A stretch of 64,000 nucleotides of DNA from JBBCJR01 sp037190805 (GTDB taxonomy: Bacteria; Pseudomonadota; Alphaproteobacteria; Sphingomonadales; Sphingomonadaceae). Location: the NCBI GenBank assembly GCA_037190805.1, contig JBBCJR010000004.1:310001-374000 (forward strand). Direction: 5' to 3'. The translations under genes and the position numbers were made by a program. Positions 1 through 7,378 of this stretch are shown here, in pieces. Below the pieces are notes generated by a model, which ran no database searches, was not told the DNA's origin, and saw only the letters and a program-made list of their open reading frames with translations. Within the stretch, counting starts at the first letter, position 1, and each line of letters begins with the position of its first letter.

Positions 1-1297
1 GACGGTCCCAATGGGCCAGGCGCTCCGCGATTTTCGCCTCGAACCCGCGCGGGCTGGGGCTGTAGAAACGCTGGGCCGACATCTCCTCGGGCCAATAGTC
101 GTCGCCCGAGAACGCATCCGGCGCGTCATGGTCATAGGCATAGTCGCGGCCATAGCCGATGTCCTTCATCAGCCGGGTGGGCGCGTTGAGGATGGTTTTC
201 GGCGGCATCAGCGAACCGGTGTCTCGCGCCGATCGTTTCGCCGCCTTCTCGGCGACATAGGCCGCGTTCGATTTCGGCGCCGTGGCCAGATAGAGCGTCG
301 CCTGGACGATCGCCAACTCGCCCTCCGGCGAGCCCAGGAACTCGAACGCGTCCTTGGCGGCCAAGCACTGGACCAGCGCCTGCGGGTCGGCAAGCCCGAC
401 ATCCTCGGACGCGAATCGCACCAGCCGGCGCAGCAGGTAGAGCGGCTCCTCCCCCGCAACCAGCATCCGCGCCAGATAATAGAGCGCCGCCTGCGGGTCC
501 GATCCGCGCAGGCTTTTGTGAAGCGCGGAGATGAGGTTGTAATGCCCCTCGCGGTCCTTGTCATAGACCGCCACCCGGCGATGCAGCAGCGCCGACAGGC
601 CGGCGGGATCGAGCGGCGCATCGATCGCGATCGAGAACAGTGTCTCCGCCTGATTGAGCAGGAAACGGCCGTCGCCGTCGGCCGTTGCCACCAGCGCCTC
701 GCGCGCCGCCGACGTCAGCGGCAGCACCCGGCCCTCGGTCGCCTCGGCCCGCTCCAACAGTTGGTCGAGCGCCCCGCTGTCCAGCCGGCCCAGGATCAAC
801 ACCTGGCAACGCGACAGCAGGGCGGCGTTCAGCTCGAAGCTCGGATTCTCGGTCGTAGCGCCGACGAGCACGACGGTCCCGTCCTCGACATAGGGCAGGA
901 AGCCGTCCTGCTGCGCCCGGTTGAAACGGTGGATCTCGTCCACGAACAGCAGCGTCCGCTTGCCGGCACGGGCATGGTCCCGCGCCTCGGCAAAAGCTTT
1001 CTTCAAATCCGCGACGCCCGAGAAGACGGCCGATATGGCGGCGAAGCGCAAGCCGACCGCATCGGCCAGCAGCCGCGCGATCGTGGTCTTGCCAGTGCCC
1101 GGCGGCCCCCACAGGATCATCGACGACAATCGTCCGGCCGCGACCATGCGGCCGATCGCGCCGTCTGCCCCCGTCAGATGACTTTGACCGACAACATCAG
1201 CCAAGGCGCGCGGCCGCAAACGCTCGGCCAACGGAGCGTTGTCCGGCAGCGTTGATGTCGCATCGGGAACGGAATCGTCGGTGAAGAGGTCGGCCAT
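1..1297 (-). CDS. rarA: Replication-associated recombination protein A (RarA/MgsA), C-terminal end outside window
   Basis: AAA+ ATPase of the clamp-loader-like RarA family, which acts at stalled replication forks. The frame is open from the ATG at 1297 to the left edge, so the stop codon is missing here. Visible motifs are Walker A GPPGTGKTT (about residues 64-72), Walker B LLFVDE followed by IHRFN (about 115-126), the VGATTENPSFELN stretch typical of the family, and the C-terminal region with a tyrosine-rich segment reading WPEEMSAQRFYSPSPRGFE. About 432 codons are present, close to full family length. The start ATG gives the usual short N-terminus before the GQSHL box. It is transcribed divergently from the PadR gene, so the roughly 100 bases between them hold both promoters. 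Identification is secure from the motifs. Confidence 0.95.
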   Translation of the reverse strand, partial: MADLFTDDSVPDATSTLPDNAPLAERLRPRALADVVGQSHLTGADGAIGRMVAAGRLSSMILWGPPGTGKTTIARLLADAVGLRFAAISAVFSGVADLKKAFAEARDHARAGKRTLLFVDEIHRFNRAQQDGFLPYVEDGTVVLVGATTENPSFELNAALLSRCQVLILGRLDSGALDQLLERAEATEGRVLPLTSAAREALVATADGDGRFLLNQAETLFSIAIDAPLDPAGLSALLHRRVAVYDKDREGHYNLISALHKSLRGSDPQAALYYLARMLVAGEEPLYLLRRLVRFASEDVGLADPQALVQCLAAKDAFEFLGSPEGELAIVQATLYLATAPKSNAAYVAEKAAKRSARDTGSLMPPKTILNAPTRLMKDIGYGRDYAYDHDAPDAFSGDDYWPEEMSAQRFYSPSPRGFEAKIAERLAHWDR

Positions 1298-1347
1298 GCA
1301 CCTTTATATAGGCGCAGGAGGGTCAAAAGATGAGGGCACGAATCTTC

Positions 1348-1376
1348 TTGCAAAGATCGTTTTAAGATATATCTTA
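1348..1376 (+). promoter_or_regulatory. Putative promoter with 14-bp perfect palindrome (operator candidate) before the PadR gene
   Basis: TAAGATATATCTTA at 1363-1376 is its own reverse complement over all 14 bases. A TTGCAA at 1348-1353 could be a -35 box, which would put the -10 region inside the palindrome. The site is 27 bases upstream of the PadR start codon. PadR regulators commonly bind AT-rich palindromes at their own promoters, so autoregulation is inferred, not shown. Confidence 0.6.
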
Positions 1377-1402
1377 GACCTGTCTTTAACGAAGGAGATT
1401 TT

Positions 1403-1987
1403 ATGCGTGGACATATCCACCACCCTCATCCCCACGTCCGTCGTCACGGTAATGCCATGATGGCGATGGTCCGCCATGGTCATTGGCGCGATGATGCCGA
1501 GCGCTCGTTCGGGCGTGGCGGCGGCCGCCGGCGCCGGTTCGACGGCGGCGAGCTGCGCCTCATCCTGTTGAAGCTGATCGCGGACCAGCCGCGCCACGGC
1601 TATGATCTCATCCGCGCGATCGAGGAACTCAGCGGCGGCGCCTATGCGCCCAGTCCAGGCGTCATCTATCCGACCCTCACCTTGCTGACCGACATGGGCC
1701 TGGTCGAGGAGCGGCCCGACGGCGGCGCGCGCAAGCTGCTGGCGATTACCAAGGCCGGCACGGACCACCTGACCGAACAGCGCGACGCTGTGGATACCGC
1801 CTTCGCCCGTCTGTCCGCTCTCGCTGCGGATCGGGAGAAGACGGACGCCGCCCCGATCCGCCGGGCAATGCACAATCTCAAGTCGGTGCTCGAGCACCGA
1901 CTGATTCAGCATGGGGTGGACAAGAATACCTTGCTTGCTGCGGCCGCGTTGATCGACGAGGCTGCCGGCAAGATCGAAAGGCTTTGA
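1403..1987 (+). CDS. PadR-family transcriptional regulator with His-rich N-terminus
   Basis: Winged-helix regulator of 194 residues. The PadR domain runs from about residue 48 to 125 (ELRLILLKLI, then RHGYDLIRAIEEL, then SPGVIYPTLTLL and DMGLVEER), followed by an alpha-helical C-terminal dimerisation part. The first 27 residues contain eight histidines, an arrangement known from YqjI-type PadR proteins that sense nickel or iron. A strong ribosome binding site, GAAGGAG at 1391-1397, fixes the ATG. It is followed after one base by the DUF2218 gene and then by a symporter, so the three are probably co-transcribed. The perfect palindrome upstream suggests autoregulation. Metal sensing is inference from the His-rich tail and family knowledge. 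Confidence 0.88.
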   Translation: MRGHIHHPHPHVRRHGNAMMAMVRHGHWRDDAERSFGRGGGRRRRFDGGELRLILLKLIADQPRHGYDLIRAIEELSGGAYAPSPGVIYPTLTLLTDMGLVEERPDGGARKLLAITKAGTDHLTEQRDAVDTAFARLSALAADREKTDAAPIRRAMHNLKSVLEHRLIQHGVDKNTLLAAAALIDEAAGKIERL

Positions 1988-1988
1988 T

Positions 1989-2279
1989 ATGACCCTCGCC
2001 ATTGCGCGCGTGCCGACGGAAAGCGCCAGCAAATATCTTCAGCAATTGTGCAAGCACTGGAGCCACAAGCTGGACGTCAGCTTCACCGCCGATCATGGCA
2101 CGGTGCGCTTTCCCGATTCTCTGGTGACGATGGCGGCCGAAGACAAGGCCCTCGTCGTCACCGTCGAGGCTCAGGAAGGCGAGATTACCGAACGCATGAA
2201 GGACGTCGTCGCGCGCCACTTGGACCGCTTCGCCTTCCGCGAAGCGCCCCTGCCGTTCGACTGGAAGGACGGTATCTAG
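1989..2279 (+). CDS. DUF2218 domain-containing protein
   Basis: Small protein of 96 residues that matches the DUF2218 family along its whole length: an N-terminal helix (SASKYLQQLCKHWSHKLDV) and a C-terminal part with VVARHLDRFAFRE and a closing PLPFDW. The family is uncharacterised, but its members are often found beside PadR regulators and siderophore-interacting ferric reductases, so a link to iron handling is usual. Here it starts one base after the PadR stop and ends four bases before the symporter start, which implies translational coupling. No reductase gene is present next to it. Molecular function unknown. Confidence 0.82.
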   Translation: MTLAIARVPTESASKYLQQLCKHWSHKLDVSFTADHGTVRFPDSLVTMAAEDKALVVTVEAQEGEITERMKDVVARHLDRFAFREAPLPFDWKDGI

Positions 2280-2283
2280 ACCG

Positions 2284-3621
2284 ATGCCGGGGGGAACCAC
2301 AGTCCGTCGCCTGCCCTCGTTCGGGGTTCAGGTTCTGATCGCCATGGTCGCCGGCTTGGCCCTGGGCCTTGCGGCGCGCGCTTTGGGACCGGCGGCGGGC
2401 GGCGGCCCGAATGCGCTAGCCCAGACCCTAGACGTGGTCGGATCGATCTTTGTCCAACTTTTGAAGGCGCTTGTGCCGCCGCTGGTGTTTACGGCCCTGG
2501 TCGCCAGCATCGCCAATCTCAAGGACATCTCGAACGCGGCCGCGCTGGTCGGTCGAACCCTGCTGTGGTTCGCGGCAACCGCACTGATCGCGGTGGCGAT
2601 CGGCATGACGCTGGGCTTCCTCCTCCAGCCCGGCAGCGGAGCAGGCAGTATCGCCACCGCCCCGCGCGCGCACGCGGTTGGCTCCTGGCTCGACTTCCTG
2701 AAGGGCGTGGTGCCGGAAAACGCCTTCGGACTGGCGCTCGTCACCAAATATTCGGATGCCGGGATCGCCTCGACAAAGCTCGACTTCCACATCCTTCAGA
2801 TCGTCGTGATCGCCATCATCACCGGCATCGCCGCGTTGCAGGTCGGCGATGCGGGCACCCCGTTTCTCAACGTCGTGCGCTCTGCGCTGGCGATCGTGAA
2901 ACGCCTGCTGCGCTGGCTGATCAAGCTGACGCCGATCGGCACCATCGGCCTCTTCGGCACGGCTGTCGCCCAATATGGCTGGTCGACACTGGCGCAGCTC
3001 AGCCAGTTCGCCGCGGCGGTCTATATCGGTCTCGCGATCGTCCTGCTGGTCGTCTATCCGGCGATTCTCATCGCCCACCGGCTGGACCCGCGCCATTTCT
3101 TTGCCACCGCCTGGCCAGCCATCCAGCTGGGCTTCGTGTCACGATCGTCGATCGGCACCCTGCCCCTGACCGAATTGGCCGCGGAGCGCCTCGGCGTGCC
3201 CCGCGCCTATGCGGCCTTTGCAGTGCCGCTTGCGTCCACCACCAAGATGGACGGCTGCGCGGCGATCTATCCGGCCGTCGCGGCCATCTTCGTCGCCCAG
3301 TTCTACGGCATCCCGATTGGCGTGACGGATTGCATCCTGATCGCCGTCGTCTCCGTGCTGGGTTCGGCGGCGACGGCGGGACTGACCGGCGCCATCGTCA
3401 TGCTCACCCTCACCCTGTCGACGCTGGGCCTGCCGCTGGAAGGTGTCGGCCTGCTGCTGGCGATCGATCCGATCATCGACATGGGACGCACGGCCGTGAA
3501 CGTCGCTGGGCAGGCCCTGATCCCGACGATCGTTGCGCGCGAGGAAGGCATTCTGGACCTTGCCGCCTATGACCGCACCGGCGGCGGCGACCTCACGGCG
3601 GAAGGCCCGCAGCAGGCATAA
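2284..3621 (+). CDS. Dicarboxylate/amino acid:cation symporter (DAACS family)
   Basis: Inner-membrane sodium- or proton-coupled carrier of 445 residues, with the length and hydrophobic pattern of the GltP/DctA family. The serine-rich re-entrant loop reads SRSSIGTLPLTE, and the helix that normally carries NMDGT reads TTKMDGCAAIYP, so the conserved Asn is a Lys and the Thr a Cys. The second loop and last transport helix contain DPIIDMGRTAVNVAGQALIP, which keeps the family Asp and Asn residues. The substrate cannot be predicted with confidence because of the altered cation/substrate motif. The ATG lies four bases after the DUF2218 stop, so the gene is the third of the PadR unit. It ends at a strong hairpin shared with the convergent rplI gene. 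Confidence 0.88.
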   Translation: MPGGTTVRRLPSFGVQVLIAMVAGLALGLAARALGPAAGGGPNALAQTLDVVGSIFVQLLKALVPPLVFTALVASIANLKDISNAAALVGRTLLWFAATALIAVAIGMTLGFLLQPGSGAGSIATAPRAHAVGSWLDFLKGVVPENAFGLALVTKYSDAGIASTKLDFHILQIVVIAIITGIAALQVGDAGTPFLNVVRSALAIVKRLLRWLIKLTPIGTIGLFGTAVAQYGWSTLAQLSQFAAAVYIGLAIVLLVVYPAILIAHRLDPRHFFATAWPAIQLGFVSRSSIGTLPLTELAAERLGVPRAYAAFAVPLASTTKMDGCAAIYPAVAAIFVAQFYGIPIGVTDCILIAVVSVLGSAATAGLTGAIVMLTLTLSTLGLPLEGVGLLLAIDPIIDMGRTAVNVAGQALIPTIVAREEGILDLAAYDRTGGGDLTAEGPQQA

Positions 3622-3624
3622 GAA

Positions 3625-3655
3625 AAGGGCCGCGGAGATCGCCTCCGCGGCCCTT
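3625..3655. terminator. Bidirectional rho-independent terminator between the symporter and rplI
   Basis: A perfect 13-bp stem, AAGGGCCGCGGAG at 3625-3637 pairing with 3643-3655, encloses a five-base loop. A-rich and T-rich flanks on both sides let it work for the rightward symporter and the leftward rpsF-rpsR-rplI transcript. Confidence 0.9.
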
Positions 3656-3685
3656 CTTTCTCTTGATCGCGTTCCGGGGAAGCGA

Positions 3686-4300
3686 TCAGGCGGCCTCGCC
3701 CTCTTCCGCCTCGGCCGGGGCGGCGTCCGCCTCGTCATCGGAACGGATTTCGCCGGGTTCGGCGTTGGGATCATAGGCCTCGGTAAAGGCAGCGCTGTCG
3801 CGCTCGAAGGACTGCGCCATCACGTCGACGCCCTGCGCCTGAAGCTCGGCTTCCTCGGGCGAGCGGGCGACGTTGACCTTGATGGTCGTCGACACCTCGG
3901 GGTGCAGGCTGATGCGGACCTCGGACACGCCGATCGCCTTGATCGGACGGTCGAGAACGATCTGGCTCTTGGCGACCTTGGCGCCATCGGCCTCCAGCAG
4001 ATCGACAAGGTCGCGAGCCGAAACCGAGCCATAAAGCTGGCCGGTGCTCGACGCCTGACGGATGAGCGTAAGGCTCTTGCCGTCAAGCTTCTTGGCGTCC
4101 TTCTCAGCGGCAGAGCGACGCTCTGCGTTCTCGGCCACCAGGCGTTCGCGATTGGCCTCGAAGCGCTTCTTGTTCGCCTCGTTCGCGCGCAGCGCCTTGC
4201 CGCGCGGCAGCAGGAAATTGCGGGCGAAGCCGTTCTTCACCGACACCACGTCGCCGATGTTGCCCAGCTTTTCGACGCGTTCCAGCAGGATGATATCCAT
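3686..4300 (-). CDS. rplI: 50S ribosomal protein L9
   Basis: Begins MDIILLERVEKLGNIGDVV and carries the family signature GFARNFLLPRGKA near residues 24-36, then the long connecting helix and the C-terminal globular domain. At 204 residues it is longer than the roughly 150 residues of E. coli L9. The extra part is an acidic tail (DPNAEPGEIRSDDEADAAP onward) ending in AEEGEAA, which occurs in alphaproteobacterial L9. It is the last gene of the rpsF-rpsR-rplI unit, 12 bases after rpsR, and stops just before the shared terminator. Confidence 0.97.
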   Translation of the reverse strand: MDIILLERVEKLGNIGDVVSVKNGFARNFLLPRGKALRANEANKKRFEANRERLVAENAERRSAAEKDAKKLDGKSLTLIRQASSTGQLYGSVSARDLVDLLEADGAKVAKSQIVLDRPIKAIGVSEVRISLHPEVSTTIKVNVARSPEEAELQAQGVDVMAQSFERDSAAFTEAYDPNAEPGEIRSDDEADAAPAEAEEGEAA

Positions 4301-4312
4301 GGATGCGTCTCC

Positions 4313-4537
4313 TTATTTCACGACGTAGGGCAGCAGGCCCAGATGACGGGCGCGCTTGATCGCCTGACCCAGCTCGCGCTGCTTCTTGGCGCTGACGGCG
4401 GTGATCCGCGACGGCACGATCTTGCCGCGCTCGGACACGAAGCCCTGCAACAGGCGGATATCCTTATAGTCGATGCGCGGCGCGTCCTTCGCGGAGAAGG
4501 GGCAGCTCTTGCGGCGACGGAAAAATGCTCTTGCCAT
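4313..4537 (-). CDS. rpsR: 30S ribosomal protein S18
   Basis: Full-length S18 of 74 residues. It shows the basic N-terminus MARAFFRRRKSCPFS and the conserved core DYKDIRLLQGFVSERGKIVPSR followed by AKKQRELGQAIKRARHLGLLP. S18 binds S6 on the platform of the small subunit, and here the S6 gene lies 13 bases upstream in the same operon, the normal arrangement. Confidence 0.98.
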   Translation of the reverse strand: MARAFFRRRKSCPFSAKDAPRIDYKDIRLLQGFVSERGKIVPSRITAVSAKKQRELGQAIKRARHLGLLPYVVK

Positions 4538-4550
4538 GATCTATCCTCCC

Positions 4551-4976
4551 TCAGGCCGCATCACGCTCGGGGCGCGGGCCGCGCGCGGGACGATCGCTAC
4601 GCTCGCTGCGCTCACCGCGATCACCACGGTCGCTGCGGCGATCACGATCGCGCTCGCCCTTGCGCATGACGGCTGACGGGCCGTTCTCGAACGTATCGAC
4701 GCGCACCGTGAGATAACGGATCACGTCCTCGTTGATCGACCACTGACGCTCGATCTCGGCAACCAGCTCGCCGGGCGCCTCGAACTCGATCAGGACATAA
4801 TGGGCCTTGCGGTTCTTCGCGATGCGATAGGCGATGGTGCGCAGGCCCCAGGTCTCGGTCTTGGCGACTTTGCCGCCGGCACCCTCGACCAGTTTCGTCA
4901 CTTCCTCCGCCAGCGCGTCGACCTGGTTCTGGGCCAGATCCTGACGGGCGAGGAAGACATGCTCGTATTTCGGCAT
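4551..4976 (-). CDS. rpsF: 30S ribosomal protein S6
   Basis: The frame is open further upstream, but the ATG at 4976 (MPKYEHVFLARQDLAQNQVD) gives the conserved S6 N-terminus and has an AGGA ribosome binding site. The protein is then 141 residues. The core (RTIAYRIAKNRKAHYVLIEF) is typical. The C-terminus after about residue 105 is a low-complexity Arg/Asp-rich tail of short RD, RG and RS units ending in RPERDAA, in place of the acidic tail that is glutamylated in E. coli S6. It is the first gene of the rpsF-rpsR-rplI operon and is divergent from fabD. Stem-loops lie in the 198-base region upstream. Confidence 0.96.
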   Translation of the reverse strand: MPKYEHVFLARQDLAQNQVDALAEEVTKLVEGAGGKVAKTETWGLRTIAYRIAKNRKAHYVLIEFEAPGELVAEIERQWSINEDVIRYLTVRVDTFENGPSAVMRKGERDRDRRSDRGDRGERSERSDRPARGPRPERDAA

Positions 4977-5009
4977 GAACAGTCCTTTTCCTATTGGCCG
5001 ATCGCTGGC

Positions 5010-5084
5010 GGCGCCCGATGCGCCACCCCTCCGGCTATCGTCCAAATTGAGACCGGGGCGAGAAGGACACGCCTTTCGCCCCGG
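5010..5084 (-). promoter_or_regulatory. Structured 5' leader of the rpsF operon
   Basis: On the strand of rpsF there are two hairpins before the start codon. The distal one pairs CCGGGGCGA (5053-5061) with 5076-5084 perfectly over 9 bp, with a further inner AAGG/CCTT helix. The proximal one pairs GGCGC (5010-5014) with 5020-5024. In many bacteria an S6:S18 complex binds the rpsF leader and represses translation. Whether these hairpins form that motif cannot be decided by eye. Neither neighbour is transcribed into the region, so a terminator role is unlikely. Confidence 0.45.
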
Positions 5085-5174
5085 ATGGGCCGCCTCCTGC
5101 CAGAAACCACCTCGCTTGGCAAGGCCGGCGGGGAAGGATAGGCAGCGCGACGACATCATAGAGGGAGGCCAGGT

Positions 5175-6110
5175 TTGCGCGCATTCATCTTTCCGGGACA
5201 GGGGAGCCAGTCAGTCGGCATGGGCACCGCGCTGGCCGAAGCGAGCAGCGCGGCGCGCGAGCTGTTTCAGGAAGTCGACGACGCGCTGGGCCAGAATCTC
5301 ACCCGGCTGATGCGCGAGGGACCGGACGCCGACCTCACCCTGACCGAGAACGCCCAGCCAGCGATCATGGCCAATGCGCTGGCGACCCTCCGCGTGCTGG
5401 AACGCGACGGTGGCATCCGCCTCGCCGACAAGGCGGCGTTCGTCGCCGGCCATTCGCTGGGCGAATATAGCGCCCTGGCGGCAGCAGGCAGCCTCGACAT
5501 CGCCACCACCGCCCGGCTCCTGAAGCGGCGCGGCCAGGCGATGCAGGCCGCCGTACCCGTCGGGGAAGGCGCGATGGCCGCCCTCCTCGGCCTCGACTAT
5601 GACGCCGCAAGGACGATCGCCGAAGAAGCCGCTCAGGGCGACGTCTGCGAGGCGGCGAACGACAACGCTCCCGGCCAGGTCGTGATCTCCGGCCATGTCG
5701 CCGCTATCGAGCGGGCGCTGGAGATCGCCAAGGCGCGGGGCGCCCGCCGCGCCGTCATGCTCCCGGTCTCCGCCCCCTTCCACTGCTCGCTGATGCAGCC
5801 GGCAGCCGATGCGATGGCCGAGGCGCTGGCCGCCGCCGCCCTTCAGGCGCCGCTGGTGCCGGTGTTCGCCAACGTCACCGCCGCCCCTGTCGCCGATCCC
5901 GATGCCATCCGCGCCCTGCTGGTCGAACAGGTGACGGGCATGGTCCGCTGGCGCGAAAGCGTCACCGCCATGGTCGAGGCCGGCGTCACCGGGTTCGTCG
6001 AGTTCGGCGGCAAAGTGCTGACCCCGATGATCAAGCGCATCGCCCCCGATGCGACCGCCGTCAGCCTCGTCACCATCGACGATATCGAAGCCTTCGCGAA
6101 GGAGATTTGA
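5175..6110 (+). CDS. fabD: Malonyl-CoA:ACP transacylase
   Basis: Transfers malonyl from CoA to the acyl carrier protein, the entry step of type II fatty acid synthesis. It has 311 residues. Motifs are FPGQGSQ (residues 6-12), the nucleophile elbow GHSLGE with Ser94, and the catalytic His in SAPFHCSLM near residue 203. The start is a TTG at 5175, chosen because GAGGGAGG at 5161-5168 is a strong ribosome binding site at the right distance and the protein begins exactly at the family's MRAFIFPGQG. fabG follows two bases after the stop, and acpP and fabF come next, so this is a fatty-acid synthesis cluster. Confidence 0.97.
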   Translation: MRAFIFPGQGSQSVGMGTALAEASSAARELFQEVDDALGQNLTRLMREGPDADLTLTENAQPAIMANALATLRVLERDGGIRLADKAAFVAGHSLGEYSALAAAGSLDIATTARLLKRRGQAMQAAVPVGEGAMAALLGLDYDAARTIAEEAAQGDVCEAANDNAPGQVVISGHVAAIERALEIAKARGARRAVMLPVSAPFHCSLMQPAADAMAEALAAAALQAPLVPVFANVTAAPVADPDAIRALLVEQVTGMVRWRESVTAMVEAGVTGFVEFGGKVLTPMIKRIAPDATAVSLVTIDDIEAFAKEI

Positions 6111-6112
6111 GC

Positions 6113-6853
6113 ATGTTCGACCTCACTGGCATGACCGCCCTCGTCACCGGCGCATCGGGCGGCATCGGTTCGGCCATCGCCCGGGCCCTCGCCGCGCAAG
6201 GCGCCCGTCTCGCCGTCTCAGGCTCGAACGCGGACAAGCTCGAAGGCTTTCGCGACACGCTGGGCGGGGATCATGTCGCCCTCGCCTGCAATCTCGGCGA
6301 CGCGGCGGCGGTCGATGCGCTGGTCCCGCAGGCGGTGGACGCGCTGGGCGGCCGGCTCGACATCTTGGTCAATAATGCCGGCGTCACCCGCGACAACCTC
6401 GCCATGCGGATGAAGGACGAGGAATGGGCGGACGTCATCCGCATCAACCTCGAGGCCGCATTCCGCCTGATGCGCGCGGCGGTGAAGCCGATGATGAAGG
6501 CGCGTCACGGACGGATCATCTCGATCACCTCGGTCGTCGGCGCCACCGGCAATCCCGGCCAGGCCAATTATGCCGCGTCCAAGGCCGGCCTTGTCGGCAT
6601 GTCCAAGGCGCTGGCGCAGGAGGTCGCGAGCCGCGGCATCACCGTCAACTGCGTCGCTCCCGGCTTCATTGTCTCGGCGATGACCGACGCCCTGCCCCAG
6701 GCGCAGAAGGACGCGCTGACGGCCCGTATCCCCGCCGGCCGCCTGGGCCAGGGCGAGGATGTGGCCGGCGCTGTCGCTTATCTCGCCAGTCGCGAGGCCG
6801 CCTATGTGACCGGCCAGACCCTGCACGTGAATGGCGGCATGGCGATGCTTTGA
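6113..6853 (+). CDS. fabG: 3-oxoacyl-ACP reductase
   Basis: NADPH-dependent short-chain dehydrogenase that reduces 3-oxoacyl-ACP. It has 246 residues from the ATG at 6113. An in-frame TTG at 6107 is too close to the GGAG box at 6101-6104 to be preferred. Motifs are TGASGGIG (12-19), NNAG, the Ser of SITSVVG, and YAASK near residue 155. The C-terminus GQTLHVNGGMAML is typical of FabG. It lies directly after fabD. About 200 bases with repeats then separate it from acpP, which probably has its own promoter. Confidence 0.96.
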   Translation: MFDLTGMTALVTGASGGIGSAIARALAAQGARLAVSGSNADKLEGFRDTLGGDHVALACNLGDAAAVDALVPQAVDALGGRLDILVNNAGVTRDNLAMRMKDEEWADVIRINLEAAFRLMRAAVKPMMKARHGRIISITSVVGATGNPGQANYAASKAGLVGMSKALAQEVASRGITVNCVAPGFIVSAMTDALPQAQKDALTARIPAGRLGQGEDVAGAVAYLASREAAYVTGQTLHVNGGMAML

Positions 6854-6962
6854 TCTGCCGACCCGCACCGGCATAGGGTCGCCCAACCGGGAATATCCTC
6901 AAGGGCTGGCCGGGTTGGCGGCGGGCCGACGCCGCATACCGTAACAACCGATCCACCGATTT

Positions 6963-6993
6963 TGCTGGCATTCGCGCGTGGGGCTTGCCAGCA
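6963..6993. repeat. Inverted repeat upstream of acpP
   Basis: TGCTGGCA at 6963-6970 and TGCCAGCA at 6986-6993 are perfect 8-bp arms around a 15-base spacer. The repeat lies about 65 bases before the acpP start, in the fabG-acpP gap. It could be an operator or an RNA hairpin in the acpP leader; the sequence alone does not decide. Confidence 0.6.
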
Positions 6994-7009
6994 TCCACAG
7001 CCGGGATTA

Positions 7010-7033
7010 GGGCAACCGGGCAACCGGGCAACC
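7010..7033 (+). repeat. Three tandem copies of GGGCAACC
   Basis: The octamer GGGCAACC is repeated three times without a break, ending 26 bases before the acpP start codon. The copies are identical. Such short repeats may vary in copy number by slippage and would alter the length of the acpP leader. Confidence 0.85.
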
Positions 7034-7059
7034 GACACCGCCTTCAGAGGGGCTTATTT

Positions 7060-7299
7060 ATGAGCGACGTCGCAGAGCGCGTTAAGAAAATCGTTGTCGA
7101 GCATCTCGGTGTCGAGGCCGACAAGGTGACCGAAGATGCAAGCTTTATTGACGATCTGGGCGCCGACAGCCTGGACACCGTCGAGCTGGTGATGGCCTTC
7201 GAGGAAGAGTTCGGCGTGGAGATTCCCGACGACGCCGCCGAGAAGATCGCGACGGTTCGCGATGCCATCAGCTATATCGAGGCGAATCAGAACGGTTGA
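7060..7299 (+). CDS. acpP: Acyl carrier protein
   Basis: The acyl carrier of fatty acid synthesis, 79 residues and very acidic. The phosphopantetheine attachment site is Ser37 in LGADSLDTVELVMAFEEEF. The ATG at 7060 follows CAGAGGGG at 7046-7053 and gives the standard N-terminus MSDVAERVKKIVVEHL. It lies between fabG and fabF as in most proteobacteria and is followed by a hairpin before fabF, which may reduce readthrough so that acpP is made in excess. Confidence 0.98.
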   Translation: MSDVAERVKKIVVEHLGVEADKVTEDASFIDDLGADSLDTVELVMAFEEEFGVEIPDDAAEKIATVRDAISYIEANQNG

Positions 7300-7326
7300 G
7301 CCGTTTGCCCGATAAGGCATTAATGG

Positions 7327-7358
7327 ACGGCTCCCCGGGTCGACTGGGGGGCCGTTTG
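7327..7358 (+). terminator. Hairpin terminator or attenuator after acpP
   Basis: ACGGCTCCCC (7327-7336) pairs with GGGGGGCCGT (7346-7355) with one G-T wobble, and TTTGTGTTT follows. The weak T tract suggests partial termination before fabF, which starts 24 bases later. Confidence 0.7.
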
Positions 7359-7378
7359 TGTTTGGAGGAGATCGCGCC

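Noticed and set aside
1239..1460. 73-codon frame across the rarA/PadR promoter region
   Set aside because: It runs through the promoter palindrome and into the PadR gene in another frame; no ribosome binding site or homology.
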